Part shown: positions 1 to 8,726 of the stretch, piece by piece
Numbering within the stretch: the stretch's first letter is position 1
Layout of the letters: every line of letters begins with the position of its first letter
Source of the DNA: Bacteroidales bacterium
GTDB taxonomy: Bacteria; Bacteroidota; Bacteroidia; Bacteroidales; Marinilabiliaceae
Reading direction: 5' to 3'
Assembly: GCA_017539645.1 (NCBI GenBank)
Contig: JAFYCM010000042.1
Coordinates: 29,159 to 93,158, forward strand
Length of the DNA: 64,000 nt
The notes under the pieces: generated by a model
Databases searched by the model: none
Told to the model about the DNA's origin: nothing
Seen by the model: the letters and a program-made list of their open reading frames with translations, nothing else
Translations under genes and position numbers: made by a program

Positions 1-993
1 TTAGCTGTAGCTGGCGTAGGGTTTATCATCAACGCCATTGGCATAGAGGCTGCCATCGAGGCTCAAGCGAACGTATATGTAGTATTCTTGCTATGTATGT
101 GCATAGTAGCTATGGGCGTGGTGATGCTGCAAAATGTGGTGAATCCTTACGTCATGGCACTCGGCGATAAGAGACATGGAGCTTTCCGCATGACGCTCAG
201 CCAAGCGCTCTATTCCGTAGCCACTACCCTCGCCCCAATATTCATCACATACGCAATAATAGGTGATAAAACGCCTGCTCCTGAGCATGTTCCAGCGCCA
301 TTCATCGGACTGGGAATATTTACATTGCTCGTCTGCATAACACTCGCTTTCCTTAGACTTCCGCAAATCAACGAAGCACAACAAAGCGCTACAGAGGCCA
401 TGCAGCATACGTACAAAAAGAGCATTTTCAACTATCCGCATGTATGGTTATGCGCGTTGGGGCTATTTATGTATTTGGGCCTCGAAGTTGGCGTGCCTTC
501 TATGCTGCCAGCGCGTTTTCGCATACTATTTCCCGACATGACAGATAGCGAAATAACACGCCTCGTGACCTCGTATCTCACCTTCTATTGGGGCGCTATG
601 ATGATTGGAAGGTTCATTGGCGCTGGCATACTTACACGAATGAATCCACGCACAGTGCTTGGCGTTTGTCTCGGTGCAGGAGCGCTATGCATAGCAATGT
701 CGCTAACAATGTCGAACATGATGATAGGCATCTGGTTTATGCTTGCAGCCGGACTCTTCCACTCGGTGATGTGGCCACTCATCTTCAACCTCGGATTGAA
801 GGACCTCGGACCTCACACCAAGACAGCATCGGGTGTGATAAACACAGGCGTGATAGGTGGCGCTATACTTATGCCTATCATGGGTAGCATGGTGGATGCG
901 GCTGGAGTCGTTGCAGCTATGAGTGTGATGTTCGTATTCTATGCATACATACTCTGGTTCTGCATAAAAGGCAGCAAAATAGGTGTAGAATAA
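1..993 (+). CDS. FucP-type sugar MFS transporter, C-terminal part
   Basis: The reading frame is open from base 1, so the gene starts before the window; about 330 residues are visible. They form at least eight hydrophobic membrane segments. The NPYVMALG string near visible residue 45 matches the conserved NP-x3-LG region of the fucose/glucose/galactose:H+ symporter branch (FucP/GluP) of the major facilitator superfamily. The role is probably inner-membrane uptake of a monosaccharide by proton symport; the substrate cannot be read from the sequence. The fucosidase at 18951 makes fucose a possibility, but the two genes are 18 kb apart. The frame ends in TAA and no strong terminator follows it. 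Confidence 0.85.
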   Translation, partial: LAVAGVGFIINAIGIEAAIEAQANVYVVFLLCMCIVAMGVVMLQNVVNPYVMALGDKRHGAFRMTLSQALYSVATTLAPIFITYAIIGDKTPAPEHVPAPFIGLGIFTLLVCITLAFLRLPQINEAQQSATEAMQHTYKKSIFNYPHVWLCALGLFMYLGLEVGVPSMLPARFRILFPDMTDSEITRLVTSYLTFYWGAMMIGRFIGAGILTRMNPRTVLGVCLGAGALCIAMSLTMSNMMIGIWFMLAAGLFHSVMWPLIFNLGLKDLGPHTKTASGVINTGVIGGAILMPIMGSMVDAAGVVAAMSVMFVFYAYILWFCIKGSKIGVE

Positions 994-1095
994 ATTTCTG
1001 CCGTTTATTATATCAACAGAACGAGGAGTTTTCATATTTATATACATTTGTAACTATCTAAAATTTAGTCCATAACCACAAAAAAGTATTGTATT

Positions 1096-1719
1096 ATGAA
1101 AAAAACTTTCCTTTTCGGCGCTGCATTTGCGCTATTGTCATTGATAAGCTGCACAAACGGCAATGAGTGCACTCAAAAGCCATCATCACCATCGTTCGAC
1201 GAGGTTTTGGCGTCACGCAGAAGCATACGTAGCTACGATGCCACAAAGAAAATCTCCGAGAACGAAGTACGCGAACTACTAAAGGCTACACAAGAGGCTC
1301 CATCGTGGGCAAATATGCAGCCTACTAAATATTATGTGGCCATAAGCGAAGAGAAAGTCGCAGCTGTGCAAGATATGGTTGGCGGCAACAAAGAACGCAT
1401 CAAAAATGCGCCAGTACTTATTGTTTCTACTTTCGAGCAAGGCAAGTCGGGCTTCTTCAATGGCGAGGCAACCAACGAAATTGGCGAAGGTTGGGGTGCA
1501 TACGATAACGGCCTGAGCAACTGCTACTTAATTATGAAAGCGCGTGCTATGGGCTTCGATACGCTTATTATGGGTATGCGCGATTCGGAGAAACTCAGAA
1601 ATTGCTTCAATATTCCTGAAAATGAAACTATTATGGCAGTTATAGCATTAGGCTACCGCGCAGCAGAACCTAATCAGCCTATACATAGAGAATTTGACGA
1701 GATTGTGAAATTCTTCTAA
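1096..1719 (+). CDS. Nitroreductase-family lipoprotein
   Basis: This 207-residue protein begins with a lipoprotein signal peptide (hydrophobic stretch ending LISC, Cys19 the likely lipidation site), so it is probably exported and membrane anchored. The mature part is a nitroreductase fold: the FMN phosphate-binding RRSIRSYD at about residues 42-49, the ASWANMQP segment at about 70-77 that matches the family's SWNLQP region, and the GMRDSE/IALGY region near the C-terminus. Family members reduce nitro compounds, quinones or flavins with NAD(P)H. A lipoprotein version outside the cytoplasm is unusual but recurs in Bacteroidetes. The gene stands alone and has its own terminator. The substrate is unknown. 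Confidence 0.8.
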   Translation: MKKTFLFGAAFALLSLISCTNGNECTQKPSSPSFDEVLASRRSIRSYDATKKISENEVRELLKATQEAPSWANMQPTKYYVAISEEKVAAVQDMVGGNKERIKNAPVLIVSTFEQGKSGFFNGEATNEIGEGWGAYDNGLSNCYLIMKARAMGFDTLIMGMRDSEKLRNCFNIPENETIMAVIALGYRAAEPNQPIHREFDEIVKFF

Positions 1720-1742
1720 GCTTCACAGAGCGAAATAGAATA

Positions 1743-1784
1743 GAGCGGCACAACCTTTTGACGGATTGCGCCGCTCTTTTTTTA
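1743..1784 (+). terminator. Intrinsic terminator after the nitroreductase gene
   Basis: GAGCGGC at 1743-1749 pairs with GCCGCTC at 1770-1776 and is followed by a run of T. The core GCGGCACAACC...GATTGCGCCGC recurs almost unchanged at 8543-8571. Confidence 0.8.
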
Positions 1785-1894
1785 TTTATACTAAGAACAC
1801 CAGTTCGAAATGATAGTGCACTTTATTGTTGCATTTACTCACTTTTAGGTATTGTTTACCTATTTATGACCTGATAAAATTGCAGAAACAAAAA

Positions 1895-1907
1895 CGAACT
1901 TTGTTCA
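1895..1907. promoter_or_regulatory. Putative TetR operator at the regulator's own start
   Basis: GAACTTTGTTC is an inverted repeat (GAAC, 3-nt spacer, GTTC) ending just before the ATG at 1911. The same GAAC-N3-GTT pattern occurs twice upstream of the export operon at 2790-2810, which suggests one regulator binds both places. This is inference from matching sequence. Confidence 0.45.
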
Positions 1908-1910
1908 TAT

Positions 1911-2561
1911 ATGCAATTTCAGAAAGACAATATTAGAGACGAGATACTGCGAGTGTCGCAAGAGTTGTTTTTGAGCGCTGGTTATCAAAAAGCCTCCGTG
2001 CGCGACATAGCCGAACGTGTAGACATTAGTGTAAGCAATCTTTATAACTATTTTCGCAACAAAGACGCCATTTTCTGCACTATTGTTGAGCCTGTCGTTA
2101 TTCACTTCAACAACACACTTGAGGAGTATCACGGCAACACGGGGCATAACAGCAACGAAAGCATCGACAACATTTCGCCCGAACAAGTTCTCGACGTCAT
2201 GACAGAGCGCTACGCCGATATTCTGCGCAAATACCGTCCACAACTACGTCTGCTGCTGTTTCAGTCGCAAGGCACATCGCTCGAGCACTTCAAAGACGAA
2301 TTCACCGACCGCAGTACCTACATGGTGCAAGAATGGTTTGCACGCCTCAAACGCCGCGTGCCCGAAGCCAAAACAGAAATAAGCGACTTCTTTGTACACA
2401 TCAACACCGTATGGCTCTTTACCGTGATTGAAGAAATTATCAGCCACAACATATCCGACGACGATGCCAAACGCATTTTTCATGAATATGGCATGTTTCA
2501 GATGCTTGGTTGGGGCACAATGCTAAATGTAGACCCACGATGGTTTATGACGAGAGTGTGA
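1911..2561 (+). CDS. TetR/AcrR-family transcriptional regulator
   Basis: A 216-residue protein with an N-terminal TetR helix-turn-helix (residues about 9-57; the pattern ELFLSAGYQKASVRDIAE followed by NLYNYFRNKDAIF is diagnostic) and a helical C-terminal ligand-binding domain with no recognised subfamily. TetR proteins usually repress a neighbouring export or metabolic operon and let go on ligand binding. The next genes in the same direction are an MMPL/RND exporter operon, the probable target. A terminator at 2749-2789 separates the regulator from the operon, so they are transcribed separately. Matching inverted repeats lie at both starts. Confidence 0.88.
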   Translation: MQFQKDNIRDEILRVSQELFLSAGYQKASVRDIAERVDISVSNLYNYFRNKDAIFCTIVEPVVIHFNNTLEEYHGNTGHNSNESIDNISPEQVLDVMTERYADILRKYRPQLRLLLFQSQGTSLEHFKDEFTDRSTYMVQEWFARLKRRVPEAKTEISDFFVHINTVWLFTVIEEIISHNISDDDAKRIFHEYGMFQMLGWGTMLNVDPRWFMTRV

Positions 2562-2748
2562 AAGAACACTACTACTTGCTCTTTCAGCCAAAATGGAATA
2601 GTCATTTTTAGGTATTGCTTGCACGTTCTTCACCATATAATTTTGCCATCATAAAAAGATTTTATGACTGCACATATAAAAAACATACTAAAAAATTGCG
2701 ATGGTTTATTGTAGATACATAAACGTTACCGCCTACTATTTATCAGAT

Positions 2749-2789
2749 ATGTGGGAATTGCCCGAAAGCAGTTCCCACATATTTTTTTT
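2749..2789 (+). terminator. Terminator between the TetR gene and the export operon
   Basis: ATGTGGGAA at 2749-2757 pairs with TTCCCACAT at 2772-2780, followed by eight T. It would end the TetR transcript and sits just ahead of the operon's operator region. Confidence 0.75.
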
Positions 2790-2810
2790 GAACAAAGTTG
2801 AACAATGTTC
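2790..2810. promoter_or_regulatory. Putative tandem TetR operator of the export operon
   Basis: GAACAAAGTTG (2790-2800) and GAACAATGTTC (2800-2810) are two GAAC-N3-GTT sites 10 bp apart, that is, one helical turn. They resemble the site at 1895-1907. They lie 50-70 bp before the RND start codon, where a repressor would cover the promoter. Confidence 0.45.
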
Positions 2811-2859
2811 GTTTTTACACTTTCGCATTAACAGATAACAACTATAAACAATAAAAAAT

Positions 2860-5193
2860 ATGCAATTAGAGAGAATCAACGAAAAATTTGGCTCATGCGC
2901 CAAAATGTTAATTAAACGCCGATGGTTAGCTATCGCCGCGTTTATCGTAGTTATGGTCGTCTCGTTCCACGCCATGCAGAGTATGGTGATGGAGAGTTCG
3001 TTCGACGACTATTTTATGGAGGACGACCCCGTGCTGAAGATGACCGACGAGTTCAAGTCGCATTTCGGCAACGACTATTTCGTGGGCGTGCTTACGCAGT
3101 GCGACAACCATTTCACGCACGACAATCTGCAACTGCTGCGCAAGCTCTGCAACGAGCTGATGGACAGCTTGTCGTATGCCGAGAAAATCACGTCGCTCAC
3201 CGACATCGAGTTCATGGTAGGCAGCGAAGATGGCATGACGATTGAGCAGATTGTGCCCGACGAGATTCCGACATCGCAGTCGGCGCTCGACTCGGTGCGT
3301 ATGCGGGCCTACAGCAAACCCAACGTGGCGCGCAAACTCGTTTCGGCCGATGGCAAACTGTCGTGGATATTGGTCAAACTGCGCACATTTCCCGAAGATT
3401 CTGTGTGGAAACAGACCTCCAACATTGCGCCCGACATGATTACTGGCGCCGAAACGCACCGCATCATCACCAAACCCGAATATGCCTCGCTTCATCCATT
3501 GGCCACGGGCATGCCCTACACTTCGCAGCAAAAGGTGGAATACATCAACCATGCTATGGGCAAACTGATGATTATGGCACTGATTATCTGCGTCGTGGTG
3601 ATGCTCATCATGACGCGTTCGCTACGTGGCGTGGTGGCTCCTATCATAGCCATTGTGGGCGGGCTGTTCATGATGTTCGGCCTATCGACCAAGATTTTCG
3701 ACTACGTGGATATGACCACAACCATGGTGCCCGTCATCTTGGCGTTTGCCGTGGCGATAGCCTACAACATCCACTTCTTCACCTACTTCAATTCGCGTAT
3801 GCGCATACACGGATGCCGGTTGAAGGCTGTAGTAGAGACGGTGAGCGAGATTGGCTGGTCGGTCTGTTTCTGCGGACTCACCACCATCGTGTCGCTGCTA
3901 TCGTTCCTCGCCATCAGCATAAAACCGATGCAGAATCTGGGCATCATGTGTTCGTTGAGCGTGCTGTTTATCTTGCTCATAACCATAACAATTACGCCCG
4001 TTTTGCTCTCGTTCGGCAAAGACAAGAAGGTGCTGTTGGCCGATGATTCTCCACGCGAGAGCCGGATGTCGCGGCTGATGGTCGGTTTGGGCGATTTCAA
4101 CATGCGCCATTCGCGTGTGCTATGCAGCTGTTTCGCAGCCGTTTGCGTAGTGCTGTGCATAGGTATGTTCAAGATTGAGCCAGCATTCGACGTTGAACGC
4201 ACAATGGGCATCGAAGTCGATTATGTAAGCAAGTTGATGCAGGTCGGGCGCTCGGAAATCGGCTCGCTCTACTCCTACGACCTCATGATAGAGTTTCCCG
4301 ACAACGACGAGGCCAAGCAGCCGCAAAACCTCAAGGCATTGGAAGAGATGGAGAGGGTGGCTCGCGGATATAAACAGACCAAGCGCACTACGTCGATTCT
4401 CGACATTCTGAAAGACCTCAACCAGACGATCAACGCGGGCGACACTGCATTCTACGCCATTCCGCAAACCGAAGAGGAGATTGCGCAACTGCTTATGCTC
4501 TATGAGAATGCTGGCGGTTCCGAAGCCGAATATTGGGTCGATTACGACTATCGCCGCCTGCGTCTGATGATTGAAATATCGAACTACAACTCAGCCGATT
4601 CGGAGTACGAGATGGCCGACATACAGGCCCAGGCGCACAAGCTGTTTCCATCGGCGCAAGTGACCGTTGTGGGCAATCTGCCTCAATTCACCACCATGAT
4701 GCAGTATTTGGTGCGCGGACAGATGCAGTCGTTTTTCATCTCCATACTCATCATAGGTATAATTATGATGATAGCCTTCCAGAGCATTCGTCTCGGACTT
4801 TTGGGCATGATTCCTAATGTTATGCCAGCCATTTTTGTGGGCGGCTACATGGGTTGGGCAGGCATTCCGCTCGACATGATGACGGCTACCATCATACCTA
4901 TGATGCTCGGCTTGGCGGTGGACGACACCATTCACTTCTTCAACCACTCGAAACTCGAATACGACCGCACTGGCGACTACGACGAGAGTTCGCGCCGCAC
5001 ATTCCGCGTGGTGGGCGTGGCCATCGTTTCGACAAGCATCATCACATCGGCGGTGTTCGGCACGTTCATCACCGACCAATGTCTCAACATTCTCTATTTC
5101 GGATTGTTGGCCATAATCGGTATTCTGTCAGCTCTCGCTGCCGACCTCATCATCACTCCAGCATTGATGAAGTATTTCAAGGTTTTTCATTGA
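2860..5193 (+). CDS. MMPL/RND-family inner-membrane transporter
   Basis: A 777-residue membrane protein with the RND/MMPL architecture: one membrane helix at about 25-45, a large periplasmic loop, a block of about five helices at about 225-400, a second periplasmic loop (about 435-620) and a second block of helices at about 630-775 containing GLAVDDTIHFF, the family's conserved TM4-like motif. This smaller type (hopanoid/lipid exporter-like) moves lipids or hydrophobic molecules with proton motive force. It is followed by a LolA-like periplasmic protein and an outer-membrane barrel, so the operon could span the whole envelope. Likely repressed by the upstream TetR protein. Confidence 0.85.
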   Translation: MQLERINEKFGSCAKMLIKRRWLAIAAFIVVMVVSFHAMQSMVMESSFDDYFMEDDPVLKMTDEFKSHFGNDYFVGVLTQCDNHFTHDNLQLLRKLCNELMDSLSYAEKITSLTDIEFMVGSEDGMTIEQIVPDEIPTSQSALDSVRMRAYSKPNVARKLVSADGKLSWILVKLRTFPEDSVWKQTSNIAPDMITGAETHRIITKPEYASLHPLATGMPYTSQQKVEYINHAMGKLMIMALIICVVVMLIMTRSLRGVVAPIIAIVGGLFMMFGLSTKIFDYVDMTTTMVPVILAFAVAIAYNIHFFTYFNSRMRIHGCRLKAVVETVSEIGWSVCFCGLTTIVSLLSFLAISIKPMQNLGIMCSLSVLFILLITITITPVLLSFGKDKKVLLADDSPRESRMSRLMVGLGDFNMRHSRVLCSCFAAVCVVLCIGMFKIEPAFDVERTMGIEVDYVSKLMQVGRSEIGSLYSYDLMIEFPDNDEAKQPQNLKALEEMERVARGYKQTKRTTSILDILKDLNQTINAGDTAFYAIPQTEEEIAQLLMLYENAGGSEAEYWVDYDYRRLRLMIEISNYNSADSEYEMADIQAQAHKLFPSAQVTVVGNLPQFTTMMQYLVRGQMQSFFISILIIGIIMMIAFQSIRLGLLGMIPNVMPAIFVGGYMGWAGIPLDMMTATIIPMMLGLAVDDTIHFFNHSKLEYDRTGDYDESSRRTFRVVGVAIVSTSIITSAVFGTFITDQCLNILYFGLLAIIGILSALAADLIITPALMKYFKVFH

Positions 5194-5194
5194 G

Positions 5195-5266
5195 AATTGA
5201 CAATTGAGAATGTCATCCTGAGCGTAGCGAAGGATCTCATAATTCGTAATTAGTAACTCGTAAATA
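5195..5266. repeat. Intergenic repeat cluster (GTCATCCTGAGCG type and AATTGAGAATTG type)
   Basis: Between the RND gene and the next CDS lie AATTGACAATTGAGAATG, then GTCATCCTGAGCGTAGCGAA plus GGATCTC (5211-5237), then TAATTCGTAATTAGTAACTC. The second string is, to my knowledge, a widespread interspersed intergenic repeat in many phyla. The first and third belong to an AT-rich family seen again at 37.7, 54.6, 55.1 and 57.9 kb in this window. Confidence 0.6.
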
Positions 5267-5269
5267 ACT

Positions 5270-6046
5270 ATGAAACAGATAATTATTTTAGCAATAGCAA
5301 TGACAATCAGCCTCGGCTCTGAGGCACAAACGCTTGACGGCCGAGCAATAGTGCAAATGGTGAAAGAACGTGCCGATGGCGACACACGCAGCTCCGACAT
5401 GGAACTGACGCTCGTAAAGAAAAACGGCTCGACTCGACAGCGCAAACTCACGTCGTGGGCTATGGACGAAGGCAAGGACACGAAGAAAATCATGTTCTTC
5501 ACCTATCCAGGCGATGTGAAGGGTACGGGCTTCCTCACATGGGACTACGACAATCCGCAAAAAGACGATGACAAATGGCTCTACCTGCCGGCAATGAAGA
5601 AGACGCGCCGCATAAGTGGTTCGTCGTCGAAAACAGACTACTTCATGGGCACCGACTTCACCTACGACGACATGGGCAGCCGCAACGTCGATGAAGACAC
5701 GCACACGCTGTTACGCGAGGAGGTTCGCGACGGACAGAAATGCTGGGTCGTGGAGTCGCGACCTATCGATAAGCGCGAGATTTACAGCCGCAAGGTGATG
5801 TGGATTCGTCAGGACTGCCACACGACAATATACGTTGAATATTACGACAAACTCGACAAGCTGCATCGCGTCTTTTCGGTCGGCGACATCAAGCAGGTGC
5901 AGGGCTTCTGGACTGTTATGCGCATGGAGATGAAGAACGTACAGACGGGACATAGCACCATCATCGAGATGAAGAATCCGCAATACAACGTGGGCGGAGT
6001 GGACAAGAATATGTTCACCGTGTCGAAACTCGAAAAAGGTCTATGA
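5270..6046 (+). CDS. LolA-like outer-membrane lipoprotein-sorting family protein
   Basis: A 258-residue protein with a cleavable signal peptide (cut near residue 20, after EAQ). The body matches the periplasmic family annotated outer membrane lipoprotein-sorting protein, which has a LolA-like half-barrel fold; recognisable parts are [14 protein letters not shown] near 36-49, the [16 protein letters not shown] segment near 103-118 and the [10 protein letters not shown] segment near 126-135. Such proteins sit beside MMPL/RND transporters and probably carry a lipid across the periplasm. It overlaps the next CDS by 4 bp, so translation is probably coupled. Confidence 0.8.
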   Translation: MKQIIILAIAMTISLGSEAQTLDGRAIVQMVKERADGDTRSSDMELTLVKKNGSTRQRKLTSWAMDEGKDTKKIMFFTYPGDVKGTGFLTWDYDNPQKDDDKWLYLPAMKKTRRISGSSSKTDYFMGTDFTYDDMGSRNVDEDTHTLLREEVRDGQKCWVVESRPIDKREIYSRKVMWIRQDCHTTIYVEYYDKLDKLHRVFSVGDIKQVQGFWTVMRMEMKNVQTGHSTIIEMKNPQYNVGGVDKNMFTVSKLEKGL

Positions 6047-7266
6047 AACTCGTCGCATCATTGGCCATAGCCATATTTATATGCACCGATATTTATGCAC
6101 AAACGTCGGATTGGAGCGTGGGCGTAAAGGGCTTCGTGGATACGTATCACGCCATGCGCACCGAAAATCCGAACGACCTTATGGCGTCGCGTAGTCGTGT
6201 GCGAGGCGAACTGACCATGAAGCACGGGAACGTGGGGGCATTCGCATCGGCCAACCTCGTCTATAATGCCTTGCTGAACAAAGAATCGGGTCTGCACATG
6301 CGCGAGTGCTTCGTTACGTATGCCGACGACAATTGGGATATTCGTGCCGGACGACAAATCATCACGTGGGGTGTGGCCGATGCCTTGCGCCTCACCGACA
6401 TCGTCTCGCCCATGGAATACACCGAATTTCTTGCCGACGACTACGACGACATTCGTGTGCCTGTCGGCGGATTGCGAGTGCGCTACAGCCGCAGCGCATG
6501 GAGTGCCGAAGTGGTGGCGTTGCCCGTAAGTTCGTTCTACATATTGCCCACCGACGCCGACAATCCGTGGTCGATAAACCTGCCCGATGCCACTTTGCCC
6601 TACATCATCAACACGGGCGACGAACCGCAGAAAAAGATTGTGAACGGCGAAATCGGCGGGCGGCTCATGTTCTTCCTGAGTGGCATCGACTTCTCATTGT
6701 CGGCACTACGTACGTGGAACAAGATGCCTGTGTTTACCACAAGCATTCTGTCCGATACTATTAGGCTCGATGGTAATTATAGACGCCAGACAATGCTCGG
6801 GGTCGATATGTCGGTGCCCGTGGGAAAGTTTGTCGTCAGAGCCGAAGTGGCAGAATACATTGGCGAAGCGCAGACGCCCGTTTTTGGCTTCGACGTTCAA
6901 TGCGCCAACTCGTTGAACGCCCTCATCGGCATCGACTGGTATGCAGGCAACGACTGGAGTTTGTCGGCTCAGTACGCGCATAAAAGCATTGCAAGCCATA
7001 GCGCGCTTATCAGTACTTATAAAAACAGCGGAACCGCCACCGTGCGCATAGCCAAAGAGCTGCTCAACAACACACTCAGCGTGCAGACATTCGCCTACAT
7101 CGACGTCACGTGCGGCGGCATCTACAACCGCCTTTCGGCCGACTATTCCGTAACCGACCAGCTGCATTGCATCGTCGGCTACGACCTTTTCAGCGCCGAC
7201 AGCGGCATGTTCGCTATGTATGCCGACAATTCGGAAGTGTGGCTGAGGTTGAAGTATAATTTTTAG
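6043..7266 (+). CDS. Outer-membrane beta-barrel protein of the export operon
   Basis: A 407-residue protein with a signal peptide (residues 1-19, ending IYAQ), followed by alternating polar/hydrophobic strands typical of a barrel and a C-terminal aromatic residue (LRLKYNF) as used for Bam insertion. An [10 protein letters not shown]-like segment near residue 100 resembles the DUF1302/porin-like group found with MMPL transporters. ATG overlaps the previous stop. With the RND protein and LolA-like protein it would form an inner-membrane to outer-membrane route. The substrate is unknown. Confidence 0.7.
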   Translation: MKLVASLAIAIFICTDIYAQTSDWSVGVKGFVDTYHAMRTENPNDLMASRSRVRGELTMKHGNVGAFASANLVYNALLNKESGLHMRECFVTYADDNWDIRAGRQIITWGVADALRLTDIVSPMEYTEFLADDYDDIRVPVGGLRVRYSRSAWSAEVVALPVSSFYILPTDADNPWSINLPDATLPYIINTGDEPQKKIVNGEIGGRLMFFLSGIDFSLSALRTWNKMPVFTTSILSDTIRLDGNYRRQTMLGVDMSVPVGKFVVRAEVAEYIGEAQTPVFGFDVQCANSLNALIGIDWYAGNDWSLSAQYAHKSIASHSALISTYKNSGTATVRIAKELLNNTLSVQTFAYIDVTCGGIYNRLSADYSVTDQLHCIVGYDLFSADSGMFAMYADNSEVWLRLKYNF

Positions 7267-7282
7267 TATTCATAGAATAATT

Positions 7283-8431
7283 ATGAAACAGTTTTTTTCA
7301 GTCGTAGGGCTTGTATTGCTCTTTTTCGTGGCATCGTTCGCATGCTGCTGTCTTGGATTTTTCCACCCCTTCTTGTGGGTCTATTCGTCGCTCACATCGG
7401 CCGTGTTGTGCGCATGGCCATACTGCCGTTTGGTCGATAGGCATCCGCGCTTCGGCATGGCATTTCTGGTTGTCGCCGTCACTACGTTGCTCTATTGGGC
7501 TATGGGCGAGGGCGATGGACTCTTTCTCGGCATTGCAGCCGTCATTGCTGTTGCGGCGGAGTTGGTCAGACTAATCAGCCAATATAAATCACTGACAAGC
7601 AAGGTGTTGAGCTATGTCATAGTTACACTCTTGCCATTTGCCAACACTTTACGTATGTGGGTTTGGCCGGAGCAGTCGATGGCACAGACCATAGAGGAGA
7701 TGGGCGACGGATATACTGCACAGATGCCCGGAGTTCTCTCGCCGTGGCTATTGGCCGCAATGATTGTTGCATCGGCACTATTGGCCATAATCATGGCGTT
7801 GGTATGCTATCGGAAATCCGCCTACCAGACTATGCTCGACACCTGTGCCCGTCCCGCAAACAACTGGTTTGGCACCCTGATGCTCAAGTGGGGCATGAAC
7901 ATCGGCCACAGACCATTGTCGCGCTATGCGTTCGGCTTGTTGGCGTTCACGGGCAACGAACAGAAGTTGCTCGACATCGGTTGTGGTGGTGGCTACAACA
8001 TCGGCCAAATGCTCGCCATGTCGCCGCAAGCAACAGTTTACGGGCTCGACTATTCGGAGAAGAGCGTGGCTCTATCGAAGCAGGTGAATGCCAAGGCCGT
8101 TGAGGCAGGCCGATGCATCGTCAGTCAGGGCGATGTGGTCGATTTGCCGTTCGAGACCGACAGTTTCGACGTAGTGACCGCCTTCGAGACCATCTATTTC
8201 TGGCCCGACATCCAGCAGTGTTTCAACGGCGTATGCCGCATTGTGAAACCTGACGGACGCTTCATGGTGGCTGGCGACAGCACACAGATGGCAAGCAAAT
8301 GGGCCAACGGCCACAGCATCATGAATGTATATACCTCACAGCAAATTGCTGACATGATGAAAGCCGCCGGTTTCCGCGAAGTCATCGTCAACGACAACGG
8401 CATGGCGATGTGCGTCATTGGCAAGAAGTAG
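7283..8431 (+). CDS. Membrane protein fused to a SAM methyltransferase
   Basis: A 382-residue protein in two parts. Residues 1-180 are membrane-embedded (about five helices) and resemble the MptD/Trep_Strep family of putative ECF-transporter S components: a KP/HPxxG-like spot (HPRFGM), an acidic GEGDG segment, and a long loop with YTAQMPGVLSPW. Residues 190-382 are a class I SAM-dependent methyltransferase: motif I LDIGCGGGYNIG at about 232-243, then GLDYSEKSV, motif II-like GDVVDLPFETDSFDVV and post-motif RIVKPDGRFMV. It is the last gene of the TetR-linked operon. The methyltransferase call is firm; the ECF-S assignment is a pattern match. It may modify the molecule the operon exports. Confidence 0.75.
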   Translation: MKQFFSVVGLVLLFFVASFACCCLGFFHPFLWVYSSLTSAVLCAWPYCRLVDRHPRFGMAFLVVAVTTLLYWAMGEGDGLFLGIAAVIAVAAELVRLISQYKSLTSKVLSYVIVTLLPFANTLRMWVWPEQSMAQTIEEMGDGYTAQMPGVLSPWLLAAMIVASALLAIIMALVCYRKSAYQTMLDTCARPANNWFGTLMLKWGMNIGHRPLSRYAFGLLAFTGNEQKLLDIGCGGGYNIGQMLAMSPQATVYGLDYSEKSVALSKQVNAKAVEAGRCIVSQGDVVDLPFETDSFDVVTAFETIYFWPDIQQCFNGVCRIVKPDGRFMVAGDSTQMASKWANGHSIMNVYTSQQIADMMKAAGFREVIVNDNGMAMCVIGKK

Positions 8432-8456
8432 ATTAGGTCAGAGGAAATAATTCTAT

Positions 8457-8495
8457 TAGGAGATAAGCACAAGGCCCGTGTTTATCTCCTTTTTT
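8457..8495 (+). terminator. Terminator of the export operon
   Basis: AGGAGATAA (8458-8466) pairs with TTATCTCCT (8482-8490), followed by five more T. Confidence 0.8.
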
Positions 8496-8530
8496 GCTCG
8501 GTATAAATGAGATAAATATCGACCAATAAT

Positions 8531-8571
8531 TCAAAAAAAATAAGCGGCACAACCATATCAGATTGCGCCGC
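8531..8571 (-). terminator. Terminator of the threonine aldolase transcript
   Basis: Read leftward, GCGGCGCAATC pairs with GGTTGTGCCGC, followed by TTATTTTTTTT. The stem-loop is nearly identical to the one at 1745-1775, used there in the other direction. Confidence 0.65.
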
Positions 8572-8607
8572 AATTATCTTGTTTATACTAAGAGAAGTAT
8601 GAATTGA

Positions 8608-8726
8608 TTATTTTTCTGCAGCCTCTATTTCAGCAATGATTTTTGCTACATCATCTGAAGTGCGAGTGTACTCTTCGGTGTAAGAGAAAGGACCTTCTGT
8701 GTAGGTATTACAGCAATTTCTGCAAT
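8608..8726 (-). pseudogene. Possible C-terminal gene remnant after threonine aldolase
   Basis: Directly downstream of the ltaE stop, in a different frame, about 38 codons read as coding-like sequence (ending EYTRTSDDVAKIIAEIEAAE-K, stop at 8608-8610). It has no start of its own. It could be the tail of a deleted gene or chance. No family recognised. Confidence 0.25.

Noticed and set aside
3363-4046. 227-codon second frame inside the RND gene
   Set aside because: A shadow of the strong 777-residue frame; His/Arg-rich composition typical of a wrong frame.
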